Source of the DNA: Deltaproteobacteria bacterium
GTDB taxonomy: Bacteria; Desulfobacterota; Binatia; DP-6
Direction: 5' to 3'
DNA length: 44,864 nucleotides
Assembly (NCBI GenBank): GCA_005879795.1
Contig: VBKJ01000160.1
Span: 1 to 44,864, forward strand
Below are positions 1 through 8,449 of the stretch, piece by piece. How positions within the stretch are numbered: the first letter of the stretch is position 1; the number at the start of each line of letters is the position of its first letter. The notes beneath the pieces are model-generated. The model saw only the letters and a list, made by a program, of their open reading frames with translations, had not been told where the DNA came from and did not search any database. The position numbers and the translations under genes were made by a program.

Positions 1-1284
1 CGCCAGCTCGAGGTAGTCATTGTGCGCGTGGTCCCAGATGCCTCCCTCGACGGGCGGCGCCTGGTAGGGGCGGAAGGCAGGGAGCCACGAGCCGAGGCCC
101 GTGCCGAGCAGCGGATGGTCGCGTACGATCGCGCTTCCCTGGGCGGCGACGGCGAGGCGGCTCGCGAGGCTGACGTCATAGGCCTCGGCGGTGAGCGCGG
201 GGCTTGCCTCGGCGGCGAGCCAGAGCGCCACCGCGAGGCCGCTCGCAGCCCCGAGGGCGAGCCCGGCAGCCGTCAGTCCCCGACTCATCGTGCGCTTCGG
301 ACCCGAGCGCATGCTCCAGCCGATCCCGGTGCTCGCGACGCCGAGGCCGATGAGCAGCGCGGCCGTTCCACCCCGCGAGCCGCTCCCGGCGTGTGCGACT
401 CCCATCATCAGCAGGGCCGTGCAGGTGAGCAGCGGCGCCCAGAGACGTCGCTGATGGACGACCAGCGCTGAGACCCAGGACTGCCGCGCGTGCATGCCTT
501 TTGCCCGCGCGGCAGCGATGGTCTCGCGAACGCGGCCGTACGCGAGCCCGACGATCGCCACGGCGTAGACCAGGGCGGCGGGCATCAGCGTCTCGAGCCA
601 GGCGGCGAAGTGGTTCGGGTTCACGAAGGGGCCCGACACGCGCCCGGCGAGGGTGGGCGCTCCCGTGATCCAGAGGACCCGGCCGTTGCCGGTCGCCTCC
701 GACAGGAGCCCCAAGCCGGCGAGAAGAGCGCCGGCGGCGAGCAAGGTGAGCAGCAGCCGATCGAAGACCACCGCGCGTGCATCTTCTCCCTCGACCGCCG
801 CGCGCCAGGGATAGGCAACGGTGACGAGAAACGCCCCGAGCCCGATCGACAGCCGGCTGAGCTCCGCCCAGACACCGTAGGAGTCGATGGCGAGGGGTCG
901 CCAGACCGTCCAACCCCCGCTACCCGGCCAGCCGGGGAGCATCTCGGCGTACAGGCGTGCCGTGGCGGGGGCGACCAGCCCGAGCATCGCCGGCGGCAGG
1001 GACAGGGTCGTCGCCACGGCGAGCGCGACCAGGCCGGCGAGCGCGACGATGCCCGGGGGATGGGGCGCCACGGCGCGCCGCCGCCGTGCGCGGATCGTGA
1101 CCGCGAGCAACACGAGTACCACTGCCGAGGAGACGGCCACTGCCCAGGGTTGGCGCCCGCCCAGACAGAGCGGCAGCCCGACCACGAGCGCCTGAAGCGC
1201 CAGGAGCACCTTGCGGTCGACGTCGTCCACGACCCCGGACGGCGGCCGCGACCGCGGACTCCTGCTGACCACGGCAGAGCTCAT
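1..1284 (-). CDS. O-antigen ligase-family polysaccharide polymerase (partial, C-terminus off left edge)
   Basis: The reading frame is open from an ATG at 1284 to the window edge (428 codons), so the C-terminus is missing. It encodes a polytopic inner-membrane protein with many Ala/Leu/Val-rich segments. Two signatures fit the Wzy/WaaL/O-antigen ligase family: GPFVNPNHFA near residue 210, and GTGLGSW followed by DHAHNDYLELA in the last visible residues, the periplasmic loop that contains the catalytic region in this family. Such proteins polymerise or transfer lipid-linked glycan repeat units on the periplasmic face. The start overlaps the stop of the upstream co-polymerase gene (ATGA, 1281-1284), indicating translational coupling in the polysaccharide operon. 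Whether it is a polymerase or a ligase cannot be decided from sequence alone; operon context favours a polymerase. Confidence 0.85.
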   Translation of the reverse strand, partial: MSSAVVSRSPRSRPPSGVVDDVDRKVLLALQALVVGLPLCLGGRQPWAVAVSSAVVLVLLAVTIRARRRRAVAPHPPGIVALAGLVALAVATTLSLPPAMLGLVAPATARLYAEMLPGWPGSGGWTVWRPLAIDSYGVWAELSRLSIGLGAFLVTVAYPWRAAVEGEDARAVVFDRLLLTLLAAGALLAGLGLLSEATGNGRVLWITGAPTLAGRVSGPFVNPNHFAAWLETLMPAALVYAVAIVGLAYGRVRETIAAARAKGMHARQSWVSALVVHQRRLWAPLLTCTALLMMGVAHAGSGSRGGTAALLIGLGVASTGIGWSMRSGPKRTMSRGLTAAGLALGAASGLAVALWLAAEASPALTAEAYDVSLASRLAVAAQGSAIVRDHPLLGTGLGSWLPAFRPYQAPPVEGGIWDHAHNDYLELA

Positions 1285-3665
1285 GCGGGCACCTCGCCCG
1301 GTGGTGGCTCGTAGTAGCCGTCGTAGAGGTACAGGTCCCCCCAGGTCAGATCCACGTCGTTCATGACCACGCCCAGGATGGGAGCGCCGGCCATCAACAG
1401 CCGATCGCGCGCCTCGCGGACCAGCCCGCCCGGGGTGCCGTGCCCCTTCACCACGAGCACCACGGCGTCGACCTCCCTCGCGAGCACCACGGCATCCGTC
1501 ACCGGCAGCACGGGCGGCGTATCGATGATCAGGAAGTCGTATCGAGCCTTCAGGTCCTCGAGGGCCCGGCGCATCCGCGCGGAGCTCACGAGCTCGGCGG
1601 GGTTCTTGGGCGGCGGCCCCGCCGGGATGAAGAAGAGCCCGGGCCTGTCGAGGACGTGAATCACGCTCTCGAGCTCCTGCTGTCCCGCAAGAAAGCTCGA
1701 CAGCCCCCGGGCGGCGTCCACCCCGAGCGTCCGATGGCACCGCGGGTGGCGTAGGTCCGCGTCGAGCAGGAGCACGCGCGAGCCGGCGTCGGCGAGCGCG
1801 GTGGCCAGGTTGAGGCTCGCCACCGTCTTGCCTTCCGCCGCCAGCGCGCTGGTCACGAGGACGACCTTGGGCGGAGCGCCTCGGGCCGTGAAGAGGACGG
1901 CGGTGCGCAGGCTGCGGAAGGCCTCGGCGACCTGCGACCATGGCTCTTGCACCACGACCAGCTCGCCGAGGCCGTCGAGCCTCTCCGTCGTCCCCGCCCC
2001 GTTGCTCGCCGCCGCTCCGTCTCCGTTGCTCGAGGCCAGCAGCCGGAGGGCCTGGAGGCCCCGCGCCGTCCCCCGCCGGGCCTGGTCGAAGTTGGGAATG
2101 GTTGCGAGCGTCGGCAGCAGGAGCAGCTCCTCGACCTCCTGGGGGCTCTTGACGCTCTGGTCGAAGTACTCGCAGGCGAAGGCTGCTCCGACGGCGAGCA
2201 CGAGCCCGGCGAGTGCTCCGAGGACGAGGTTGAGCGGGACGTTCGGCTTGCTCGGTCGGCGCGGCACCTCGGCCCGCTCGATGACCCGAACGTTGGAGGC
2301 GACGAGCTCGGCGTTCACCGCCGTTTCGTTCCGCTGCTTGAGCAGCGACGCGTGCAGGGCGTGGGCGCCCTCCACGTTGTTCTTGAGAAGCTGGTAGCGC
2401 GCTCCGAGGTCACGGAGCTGGATCGCCGTTGCGCCCAGACGGGCGAGCTTGCGCCGGAGATCCTCCTCGTGGAGCCGCGCGGCGTCGTAACGGGCGCGGA
2501 TCGCCTCGACCTCCTGCGTGACCTCGGCCCGCAGCTGGTCCTCGATCTCCGCCTGCTGGCGCCGCAGCTCCAGCGTCTGCGGGTGCTTCGGGCCGAGCCG
2601 CCCCTCCAGACCCGCGCGCTGCGCCCGCAGCTCCAGCAGGGCGAGGTGCAGCTTCTGGATGCCCGGACGATCGAGGAAGAAGGCGAGCAGGTCGCCGTAT
2701 TGCTTCTTGGCGAGGGAGTCGTTCTGGGTCTGGAGCTCGACCCGCGTCCCTTCCGCCCTCGTGAGCAAGCTCGAGACGTCGGTGATCCGCTGGGCCACGG
2801 TCTTCTGCTCTTCGTTGACAGCGACGTTCGGGTGCTCGGCTGCAAAGCGGCTCAGGGCCGCCTCGCCGCGCTCCACCTGCTGCCGCGACTCGTCGAGCTG
2901 GCGCCCGAGGAACTCCTGGGCCGTGACGTCGTTGGCGCGGCGCGCCTCTTCGTTGGCCTCCAGGTACGCCTGGGTGTGTGCCGCCGCGAGAAAGGCCGAC
3001 AGGGAGGGGTCCGGGGTCGTGAACCGCACCTCCACGACGTCGCTCCCGCGCACCTCCTCGACCGCGAGATAGCGCATGTAGCGGTCGATGAGCGCCGGAT
3101 CGATCGACGTCCGAGTCGCCGCCTCCGGTGCGGAGGATCGGGCCGGGGCGGTCTCGAAACCGCGCGGACGGACGGGCCGCGGCATGCTCTCGCCCAGCGA
3201 GAGCAGCCCGTGCCGCCGAGGGCGAGGGTCGAGGAAGGCATCGTTCGCCGCAAGCCCGCGCCCGCGGATGACGCGCTCCGCAAGATCCCGGCTCCGCAAC
3301 GCCGCCACCTGCATGCCGACGAAGGTCGCGGCGCCGTTCGCGTCGCGGTCGCTCTCGCCCAGGCGCAGCACGTTGCCCTCGAGGCGCAGCTGGATGGGTG
3401 ACTGGCGCGCGACCTCCAGACGCGTCGACGCGGTGTAGAGGCGGGGTGTGAGGAGCGTGAGGACGGCCGTCGATACCACGGTCACGGCGAAGCACGTGAC
3501 CGCGAGCCAGCGGTGCTTGTGGAGGACCGAGAGGTGCGCGCGCAGGTGGCGGGGCTGCTCGCTGAACTCGGCGTCGAAGATCGGCGGAGGGAGATATCCG
3601 CCCCCAGGGGGGAGCTGTTCCGGGGCCGAAGCGCCGCGCAGGGGGACTGGAGTTCGGGCGATCAC
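1281..3665 (-). CDS. Wzc-like polysaccharide co-polymerase with bacterial tyrosine kinase domain
   Basis: This 794-residue inner-membrane protein matches the Wzc/ExoP layout. It has a short cytoplasmic N-terminus, TM1 at about 52-72, a Wzz-type periplasmic region with a long coiled coil (about 220-440), a PxxP-like stretch (RRPSKPNVP) before TM2 (about 475-497), and a C-terminal BY-kinase. The kinase shows a Walker A-type loop (SALAAEGKT), Walker A' (VLLLDADLRHP) and Walker B (FLIIDTPP). The C-terminal Tyr cluster is Tyr779, 781, 784 and 785, the usual autophosphorylation tail. The family controls chain length and export of capsular or exopolysaccharide together with a Wza-type exporter, encoded just upstream with a 15-bp gap. 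Fused membrane and kinase domains are the Gram-negative arrangement. Confidence 0.95.
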   Translation of the reverse strand: MIARTPVPLRGASAPEQLPPGGGYLPPPIFDAEFSEQPRHLRAHLSVLHKHRWLAVTCFAVTVVSTAVLTLLTPRLYTASTRLEVARQSPIQLRLEGNVLRLGESDRDANGAATFVGMQVAALRSRDLAERVIRGRGLAANDAFLDPRPRRHGLLSLGESMPRPVRPRGFETAPARSSAPEAATRTSIDPALIDRYMRYLAVEEVRGSDVVEVRFTTPDPSLSAFLAAAHTQAYLEANEEARRANDVTAQEFLGRQLDESRQQVERGEAALSRFAAEHPNVAVNEEQKTVAQRITDVSSLLTRAEGTRVELQTQNDSLAKKQYGDLLAFFLDRPGIQKLHLALLELRAQRAGLEGRLGPKHPQTLELRRQQAEIEDQLRAEVTQEVEAIRARYDAARLHEEDLRRKLARLGATAIQLRDLGARYQLLKNNVEGAHALHASLLKQRNETAVNAELVASNVRVIERAEVPRRPSKPNVPLNLVLGALAGLVLAVGAAFACEYFDQSVKSPQEVEELLLLPTLATIPNFDQARRGTARGLQALRLLASSNGDGAAASNGAGTTERLDGLGELVVVQEPWSQVAEAFRSLRTAVLFTARGAPPKVVLVTSALAAEGKTVASLNLATALADAGSRVLLLDADLRHPRCHRTLGVDAARGLSSFLAGQQELESVIHVLDRPGLFFIPAGPPPKNPAELVSSARMRRALEDLKARYDFLIIDTPPVLPVTDAVVLAREVDAVVLVVKGHGTPGGLVREARDRLLMAGAPILGVVMNDVDLTWGDLYLYDGYYEPPPGEVPA

Positions 3666-3680
3666 TGGACCTCCCTCCCC

Positions 3681-4877
3681 CTAGAAGAGCGGCACGCTGC
3701 CGCCCACGTAGACCAGGCCGCGGGCGAGGCTGTAGACGCCCCACGGGAGGAGGCGGATGGTGGAGGCGGGGACGCGTACGACGTCACCGTCGGTGATGGG
3801 CACGTCCCCCGCACGACCCTCGGCCACGGCTCCGAGGTCGATGGTGAAAGAGCGTTCCTCGCCCGGGGCGAGCACCCGCTTCACCGTGGCGTGGCTACGG
3901 TCGGCGGGGAACAGGTACCCGCCTGCCGCCGCGATCGCGCCGCTCAACGTGAGCCCGCGGGTGACGGGGTACGAGCCGGGCTTCTCGATCCAGCCGTCGA
4001 CGAGAACGCTGCCGGCGGGGGCGACCGTGATGACGTCGCCCGGGCGCACGCGCGGGTTGAGCCCGCCGCCGTGGTCGGCCGTCGTGTGGAGCAGAACCTC
4101 GAGATCGACGCGGATCGGCGCCGGGCCCTGGGCGCCATCCTCCGCCGGGGACGGCGCCGTGCCTGCCGCGGGCACGAACTCGACCACACGCCCCGCCTCC
4201 TTGTTCGGTCCCCCGGCCGCCCAGATCACATCTGCAAGCGTCGCCCGGGGCCGCGTCAGGGGATACGGCCCTGGCCGCTCCACGCTGCCCACCACGGCGA
4301 CGACCCGGCTCCGGTACTCCGCGATCTGCACGTTCACCTGGGGCGCACGCAGGATCCCTCCCTTCACGAGCCGCCGCGCGATCTCGGCCTCCAGCTCGGT
4401 CGGGGTGAGCCCCTCGGCGTGCACGGGGCCGATCAGGGGCAGACTCACATCCCCGCTGGCGCTCACCCGCAGGCCCAGGGAGGTCGGCGCCCCCGCCACC
4501 GCCGAGGGCCCGAGGGTCCCCGGGGTCGGCCGGGGCACCGCGCCCGATCCTTGCCCCTCGAGCAGGTCCGGGATGCGGATGTCGAGGAGGTCGTCGGGCC
4601 CGATCCGATAGCCGTCGTCCCGCTCCTTCGTGCGCTCGGCCGCAAGGGCCTCGAGACGGGCGCGGTCGCGGGAACTCATCACGTCGCCCGGAGCGACGGC
4701 CGGCGATCCTGGTGCTCCCGCGGCGGCAGTCTTCGCCCGCGGCTTCGGTCCCGGGGCGCAGCCGCCGCCGAGCGGCCCGAGGAGCAGCACCGTAGCGACC
4801 GTGGTGGCCAACCCCCGCATCGGGCGGGATGCCCGCTCTCGCGGGCGCCGCTTCCCTTTCCTCTCGACGCTCAGCAT
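3681..4877 (-). CDS. Wza-like polysaccharide export lipoprotein (Poly_export + SLBB)
   Basis: The 398-residue product is an outer-membrane polysaccharide exporter. From the ATG at 4877 it has a basic n-region, a hydrophobic core and a lipobox-like GGGC (Cys40), so it is probably lipidated. The Poly_export domain begins at YRIGPDDLLDIRIPDL, followed by two SLBB-type segments (VVGSVERPGPYPLTR and VDGWIEKPGSYPVTR) and a hydrophobic C-terminus. A weak GAGG lies ahead of 4877; a second in-frame ATG at 4820, directly ahead of the hydrophobic core, is also possible but has no visible ribosome site. It sits between the Cys-rich exported peptide and the Wzc-like gene in the same operon and should form the export channel partner of that protein. 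Confidence 0.93.
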   Translation of the reverse strand: MLSVERKGKRRPRERASRPMRGLATTVATVLLLGPLGGGCAPGPKPRAKTAAAGAPGSPAVAPGDVMSSRDRARLEALAAERTKERDDGYRIGPDDLLDIRIPDLLEGQGSGAVPRPTPGTLGPSAVAGAPTSLGLRVSASGDVSLPLIGPVHAEGLTPTELEAEIARRLVKGGILRAPQVNVQIAEYRSRVVAVVGSVERPGPYPLTRPRATLADVIWAAGGPNKEAGRVVEFVPAAGTAPSPAEDGAQGPAPIRVDLEVLLHTTADHGGGLNPRVRPGDVITVAPAGSVLVDGWIEKPGSYPVTRGLTLSGAIAAAGGYLFPADRSHATVKRVLAPGEERSFTIDLGAVAEGRAGDVPITDGDVVRVPASTIRLLPWGVYSLARGLVYVGGSVPLF

Positions 4878-4894
4878 GCTCTGCGCCTCACGGC

Positions 4895-5197
4895 TCACGA
4901 GGGAGATCGAGTCGGGCACTGGGGGTAGTGCATGCACTGGATCTTCCCGCTCCTCCCCTGGCAGCAGGCACGCTCGACGGTGCTCGCCGGTCGGCCGCGC
5001 TCGGTCGGGCAGGTCTTGATGTCGGTCCGCACGAGCACCGTCCCGCGCCGACACCGGAGCGATGGGGAGACGTCTGCCCGCACGGGCGGCACCAGCCCCA
5101 GGCAAAGGAGAAGGAAGAGCATCGCCCCAGCGGGCCACCGCCCCCCTCCGAGGGGTGCTCTCACGCTCGTCTCTCCGGGCTGCATGGCTGGACGCAT
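4895..5197 (-). CDS. Small exported six-cysteine protein of the polysaccharide operon
   Basis: A product of up to 100 residues with no recognised family. A hydrophobic signal segment (MLFLLLCLGLVPPVRA) is followed by a mature part of about 60 residues with six cysteines, including one CC pair, ending PQCPTRSPS. Six Cys in a short exported chain suggests three disulfides in the periplasm or outside the cell. The ATG at 5197 lies 3 bp after the stop of the upstream gene and abuts AGGAG; a second in-frame ATG at 5185 lies at a more usual distance from that AGGAG. The Wza-like gene starts 17 bp downstream. That it is translated is inferred from packing, ribosome site and signal peptide; its function is unknown. 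Confidence 0.65.
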   Translation of the reverse strand: MRPAMQPGETSVRAPLGGGRWPAGAMLFLLLCLGLVPPVRADVSPSLRCRRGTVLVRTDIKTCPTERGRPASTVERACCQGRSGKIQCMHYPQCPTRSPS

Positions 5198-5200
5198 CTC

Positions 5201-5455
5201 CTAGGGCTTCAGCGCGGGGATATCTTCCCGAGAGCCAGCGGGCTCGCCGCCGGTGCGCTCCCCGCGCGCGCGCAGCGCGCGCCACTTCTCCGGCTTCTCG
5301 GCGAGGATTCCGAGGAAGCGGCGGTAGAGGTCGCAGCGCCGGTAGTGCTCGCTCAGGCAGAAGCGGTTCAGATGCACGGTGGGTGGAATGCGCATTGACT
5401 CGGTGTCCGCACGACAGATGGGGGCGACGCTGCTGTAGAGGCAGGGACACTTCAC
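5201..5455 (-). CDS. Small Cys-rich protein, first gene of the polysaccharide operon
   Basis: An 84-residue cytoplasmic-type protein that starts with GTG and opens MKCPCLYSS. Five cysteines fall in an ordered pattern: CPC near the N-terminus, then ICRAD, then FCLSEHYRRCDLY. This C-x-C...C...C...C layout, with a YRRCDLYRRF-like end, recalls a small Cys-containing module seen in many proteobacteria that is probably metal-binding; I cannot name a characterised member. It is the first gene after the sigma-54-like promoter (about 67 nt leader) and is followed at 3 bp by the exported six-Cys gene. The C-terminal 30 residues are charged and probably disordered. A role in sensing or regulation of the operon is only a guess. 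Confidence 0.7.
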   Translation of the reverse strand: MKCPCLYSSVAPICRADTESMRIPPTVHLNRFCLSEHYRRCDLYRRFLGILAEKPEKWRALRARGERTGGEPAGSREDIPALKP

Positions 5456-5532
5456 GGCGGACTTCTCGGCTCGAGGCTGGGTCGCGGCGGTTTTCTTCCT
5501 CTCGATTTCTACGCGATGACGCGGAGGTGACT

Positions 5533-5548
5533 TGCAACGACCATGCCG
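5533..5548 (-). promoter_or_regulatory. Candidate sigma-54 (-24/-12) promoter of the polysaccharide operon
   Basis: On the minus strand the sequence reads CGGCATGGTCGTTGCAA. It keeps the GG-N10-GC spacing (GG at 5547-5546, GC at 5535-5534) and a good TTGCA -12 box, with a C for T before the GG. The predicted start is near 5522, about 67 nt ahead of the first GTG. The adjacent gene for a sigma-54 activator supports the call; it rests on one motif match. Confidence 0.55.
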
Positions 5549-5892
5549 CGGCGCTCCCGTCGGGACACCAACGCCTCGCCGGGGACCAAGGTCTCATCTC
5601 GTCGCGCGGGACCGGATCAGCCCGACCGCGCTAGTGCCAAGCTGCGATGTCCCCGAGCCCGAGTCCCGGTAAGACAACGTACCGCGGAGGTTTGCCTCGA
5701 CTCGAAACGCCGCCGTCCAGCGGGCGATCTGCTGGGAGCAGGAAAGGCACCGCCGCGGTGCGATTGCGCATGGGCGACGGTCCAGCGATTTCAGGCCCTC
5801 GGGCCCGGACAAACGCACCTCCCGGGTACGTTCAGCCGAGCTGCGTCCGGGCGATTCCCGACGGCCGAGAGGCCAGGGCGAGCAAGGTAGGA

Positions 5893-5920
5893 GTTACAGT
5901 AAGAGTAGGTAAACGTTACA
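5893..5920. promoter_or_regulatory. Cluster of GTAA/TTAC half-sites, possible activator binding site
   Basis: GTTACA occurs at 5893-5898 and again at 5915-5920, 22 bp apart (two helical turns). TTACAGTAA (5894-5902) and GTAAACGTTAC (5909-5919) are each near-palindromic. The cluster is more AT-rich than its surroundings and lies about 360-385 bp upstream of the candidate -12 element, a normal distance for an enhancer-type sigma-54 activator site. Confidence 0.4.
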
Positions 5921-5988
5921 AGTCTATGGGCTCATGGGGACGTCATTGCAGCCGAATGCACACGGCGCCGATGGGTCCGCTCGGGCGC

Positions 5989-7211
<1,223 letters not shown>

Positions 7212-7233
<22 letters not shown>

Positions 7234-7541
7234 ATGAGCACGGCCAGGACCAGGGCGCCGATCCCGGCCAGCAGGATGAGGAGGCGCCTGGACCGCCCCC
7301 TCTGCTCCTTCACCACCACCAGCGGCGTCGCCAGGCCCGCCCTCTCCTCCTCCGTGACGCGCGTCTCGTACAGGCGCTCGAGGGCGTCCTTCACTTCCAG
7401 CGACGCCTTGTCGCCCCAGGCGACGAGCCCCAGCACCTCGTCCACGTCCGCGGCCGTGAGCCCCATCTCGTGGAGGGACGCGACATCGGCATTTCCCCCT
7501 TCGAGGTATGCCACGGCCCGCCGCACTCGCTCAGTCGGCAC
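7212..7541 (-). CDS. Small C-terminally anchored membrane protein, unknown function
   Basis: A 109-residue product of no recognised family. Residues 1-75 are soluble and charged, with predicted helices. A basic stretch (KEQRGRSRR) then precedes a single hydrophobic segment (LLILLAGIGALVLAVLIW) and a short RARHP end. It should be a tail-anchored inner-membrane protein with its bulk in the cytoplasm. Its start lies inside the end of the upstream reductase gene (11-bp overlap) and its end overlaps the annotated start of the sigma-54 activator, so the three may be co-transcribed. A link to the activator is possible but untested. Confidence 0.65.
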
Positions 7542-8025
7542 TGCTCGGATGTCCTTCGGTCGCCCTCTCCGCGAGCAGCTCGAAGACCGGATAGCCCGCG
7601 GCGACGGGTGCGAAGCGCTCGACCGGCGAGCCTGCAGGGATCGGGAAGTAGCGCCGCACGGTCGTCTTGAAGCGATCCAGGTAGGCCTTCAGCACCGCGG
7701 GCTTCTCCTGGTCGGAGAGGGCCCGCAACCGGCACTCCTCGCGCCGCATGCCCCTGCGCAGCGTGACCTGCCCGCTGGCGCGCGCGTTCCGGACCCACTG
7801 CGTCTCCCCGCGCCCCGCGACCAGGAAGCGTCGGCCGCCGTGCTCGAGCACGTCCACCGGCGTCGAGTAGGGCCGCCCGCTCTTCCGCCCGCGCACCTCG
7901 AGCAGGTAGTTGTGGGGGAGGCCGAGTCCCAAGCCCACGAGGAGCCCGAACACCCGGTTGAACAGGCGCTCGACGGGGGAAGGCGCGGCGAAGCCGGGCG
8001 ACGCAGGGGCCATGGCGTCCGGCAT
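7531..8025 (-). CDS. Deazaflavin (F420)-dependent nitroreductase-family protein
   Basis: The 164-residue protein matches the small split-barrel DUF385/Ddn family. It contains the family core LEVRGRKSGRPYSTPVDV and, after a short gap, GRRFLVAGRGETQWVRNAR. Members bind deazaflavin F420 or related flavins and reduce quinones or nitro compounds, often at the membrane. A hydrophobic N-terminal stretch (VFGLLVGLGLGL) could dock it to the membrane. The ATG at 8025 is used here; a second in-frame ATG lies four codons in. The family assignment is firm, but the cofactor is not proven: some members use heme or FMN, and no F420 biosynthesis gene is in the window. Confidence 0.85.
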   Translation of the reverse strand: MPDAMAPASPGFAAPSPVERLFNRVFGLLVGLGLGLPHNYLLEVRGRKSGRPYSTPVDVLEHGGRRFLVAGRGETQWVRNARASGQVTLRRGMRREECRLRALSDQEKPAVLKAYLDRFKTTVRRYFPIPAGSPVERFAPVAAGYPVFELLAERATEGHPSSAD

Positions 8026-8092
8026 CAGTCCCGAAACGGGCCGTCGCCGTCAAGGCCCGCGTGACCCGGCTGTCGTAACCCGGCGGCCCGCT

Positions 8093-8106
8093 GCCGTGTA
8101 CACGGC
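8093..8106. promoter_or_regulatory. 14-bp perfect palindrome ahead of the small secreted protein gene
   Basis: GCCGTGTACACGGC is a perfect inverted repeat, ending 4 bp before the AAGGAGG ribosome site (8111-8117) of the gene at 8128. It could be an operator for a dimeric repressor or a leader hairpin that limits access to the ribosome site. Confidence 0.4.
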
Positions 8107-8127
8107 GCCCAAGGAGGATCCCTGACG

Positions 8128-8403
8128 ATGAAGCGAATCGCCGTGTCCCTGTTGGCCGTCGGCCTGATCGCCGCCCCGGTGCTCGCCGCCGAGACGGCGC
8201 CCGCGGCGACGGCCCCCGCTGCCCCCGCGACCAAGGCCGCGGATGCCACCCGCAAGAAGGCGCCGGACAGCGCCAAGGTCGCGCCCGCCACGTCGGAGTC
8301 GAAGAACCTGGCCATGGCGAAGAGGCCCGCGACCCACCGTCGCGGGCACAAGCGTCACAGCCTCACGAAGCCGAAGGCCGCCCACGCCCCGGCGACGAAG
8401 TAG
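8128..8403 (+). CDS. Small secreted Ala/Lys-rich protein
   Basis: A 91-residue product preceded by a near-perfect ribosome site (AAGGAGG, 8111-8117). A clean Sec signal (MKRIAVSLLAVGLIAAPVLA, cleavage after AxA) is followed by a low-complexity chain of Ala, Pro, Thr and Lys with a basic, His-containing end. The mature part has no predicted fold and a high positive charge; small proteins of this kind are common in proteobacterial envelopes but rarely characterised. It is monocistronic: a palindrome lies upstream and a strong hairpin directly downstream. Binding to anionic polymers or DNA is a guess from charge only. Confidence 0.8.
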   Translation: MKRIAVSLLAVGLIAAPVLAAETAPAATAPAAPATKAADATRKKAPDSAKVAPATSESKNLAMAKRPATHRRGHKRHSLTKPKAAHAPATK

Positions 8404-8414
8404 CGACCCAGGGC

Positions 8415-8445
8415 ACCCGGTGAGGCGCCCCGCGCCTCCCCGGGT
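8415..8445 (+). terminator. Strong GC hairpin after the small secreted protein gene
   Basis: ACCCGG-T-GAGGCGC, loop CCC, GCGCCTC-C-CCGGGT forms a 13-bp stem with one mismatch, starting 11 bp after the stop codon. No T-tract follows, so it may act as a rho-assisted terminator or mRNA stabiliser. Confidence 0.55.
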
Positions 8446-8449
8446 CCCG

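Larger units (their letters stand above)
5456..5988. other. 533-bp regulatory intergenic region ahead of the polysaccharide operon
   Basis: There is no credible gene; short ORFs here have no ribosome site or recognisable sequence. The region holds a sigma-54-like element (5534-5547), an isolated TGGCAC-type -24 box (plus-strand GTGCCA at 5634-5639) without a matching -12, a GCACCG-CCG-CGGTGC hairpin (5747-5761), and a cluster of GTAA/TTAC half-sites (5893-5920). The layout resembles a sigma-54 promoter with a distal activator site. Confidence 0.6.

Noticed and set aside
490-1314. Plus-strand ORF over the ligase gene
   Set aside because: Shadow ORF; the minus-strand frame encodes a coherent membrane protein with family motifs.
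5634-5647. Second sigma-54-like site (TGGCAC on the minus strand)
   Set aside because: The -24 box is perfect but the -12 position reads GCGGT, not TTGCA.
5594-5818. 74-codon minus-strand ORF in the regulatory region
   Set aside because: No ribosome site or recognisable pattern, and it overlaps candidate control elements.
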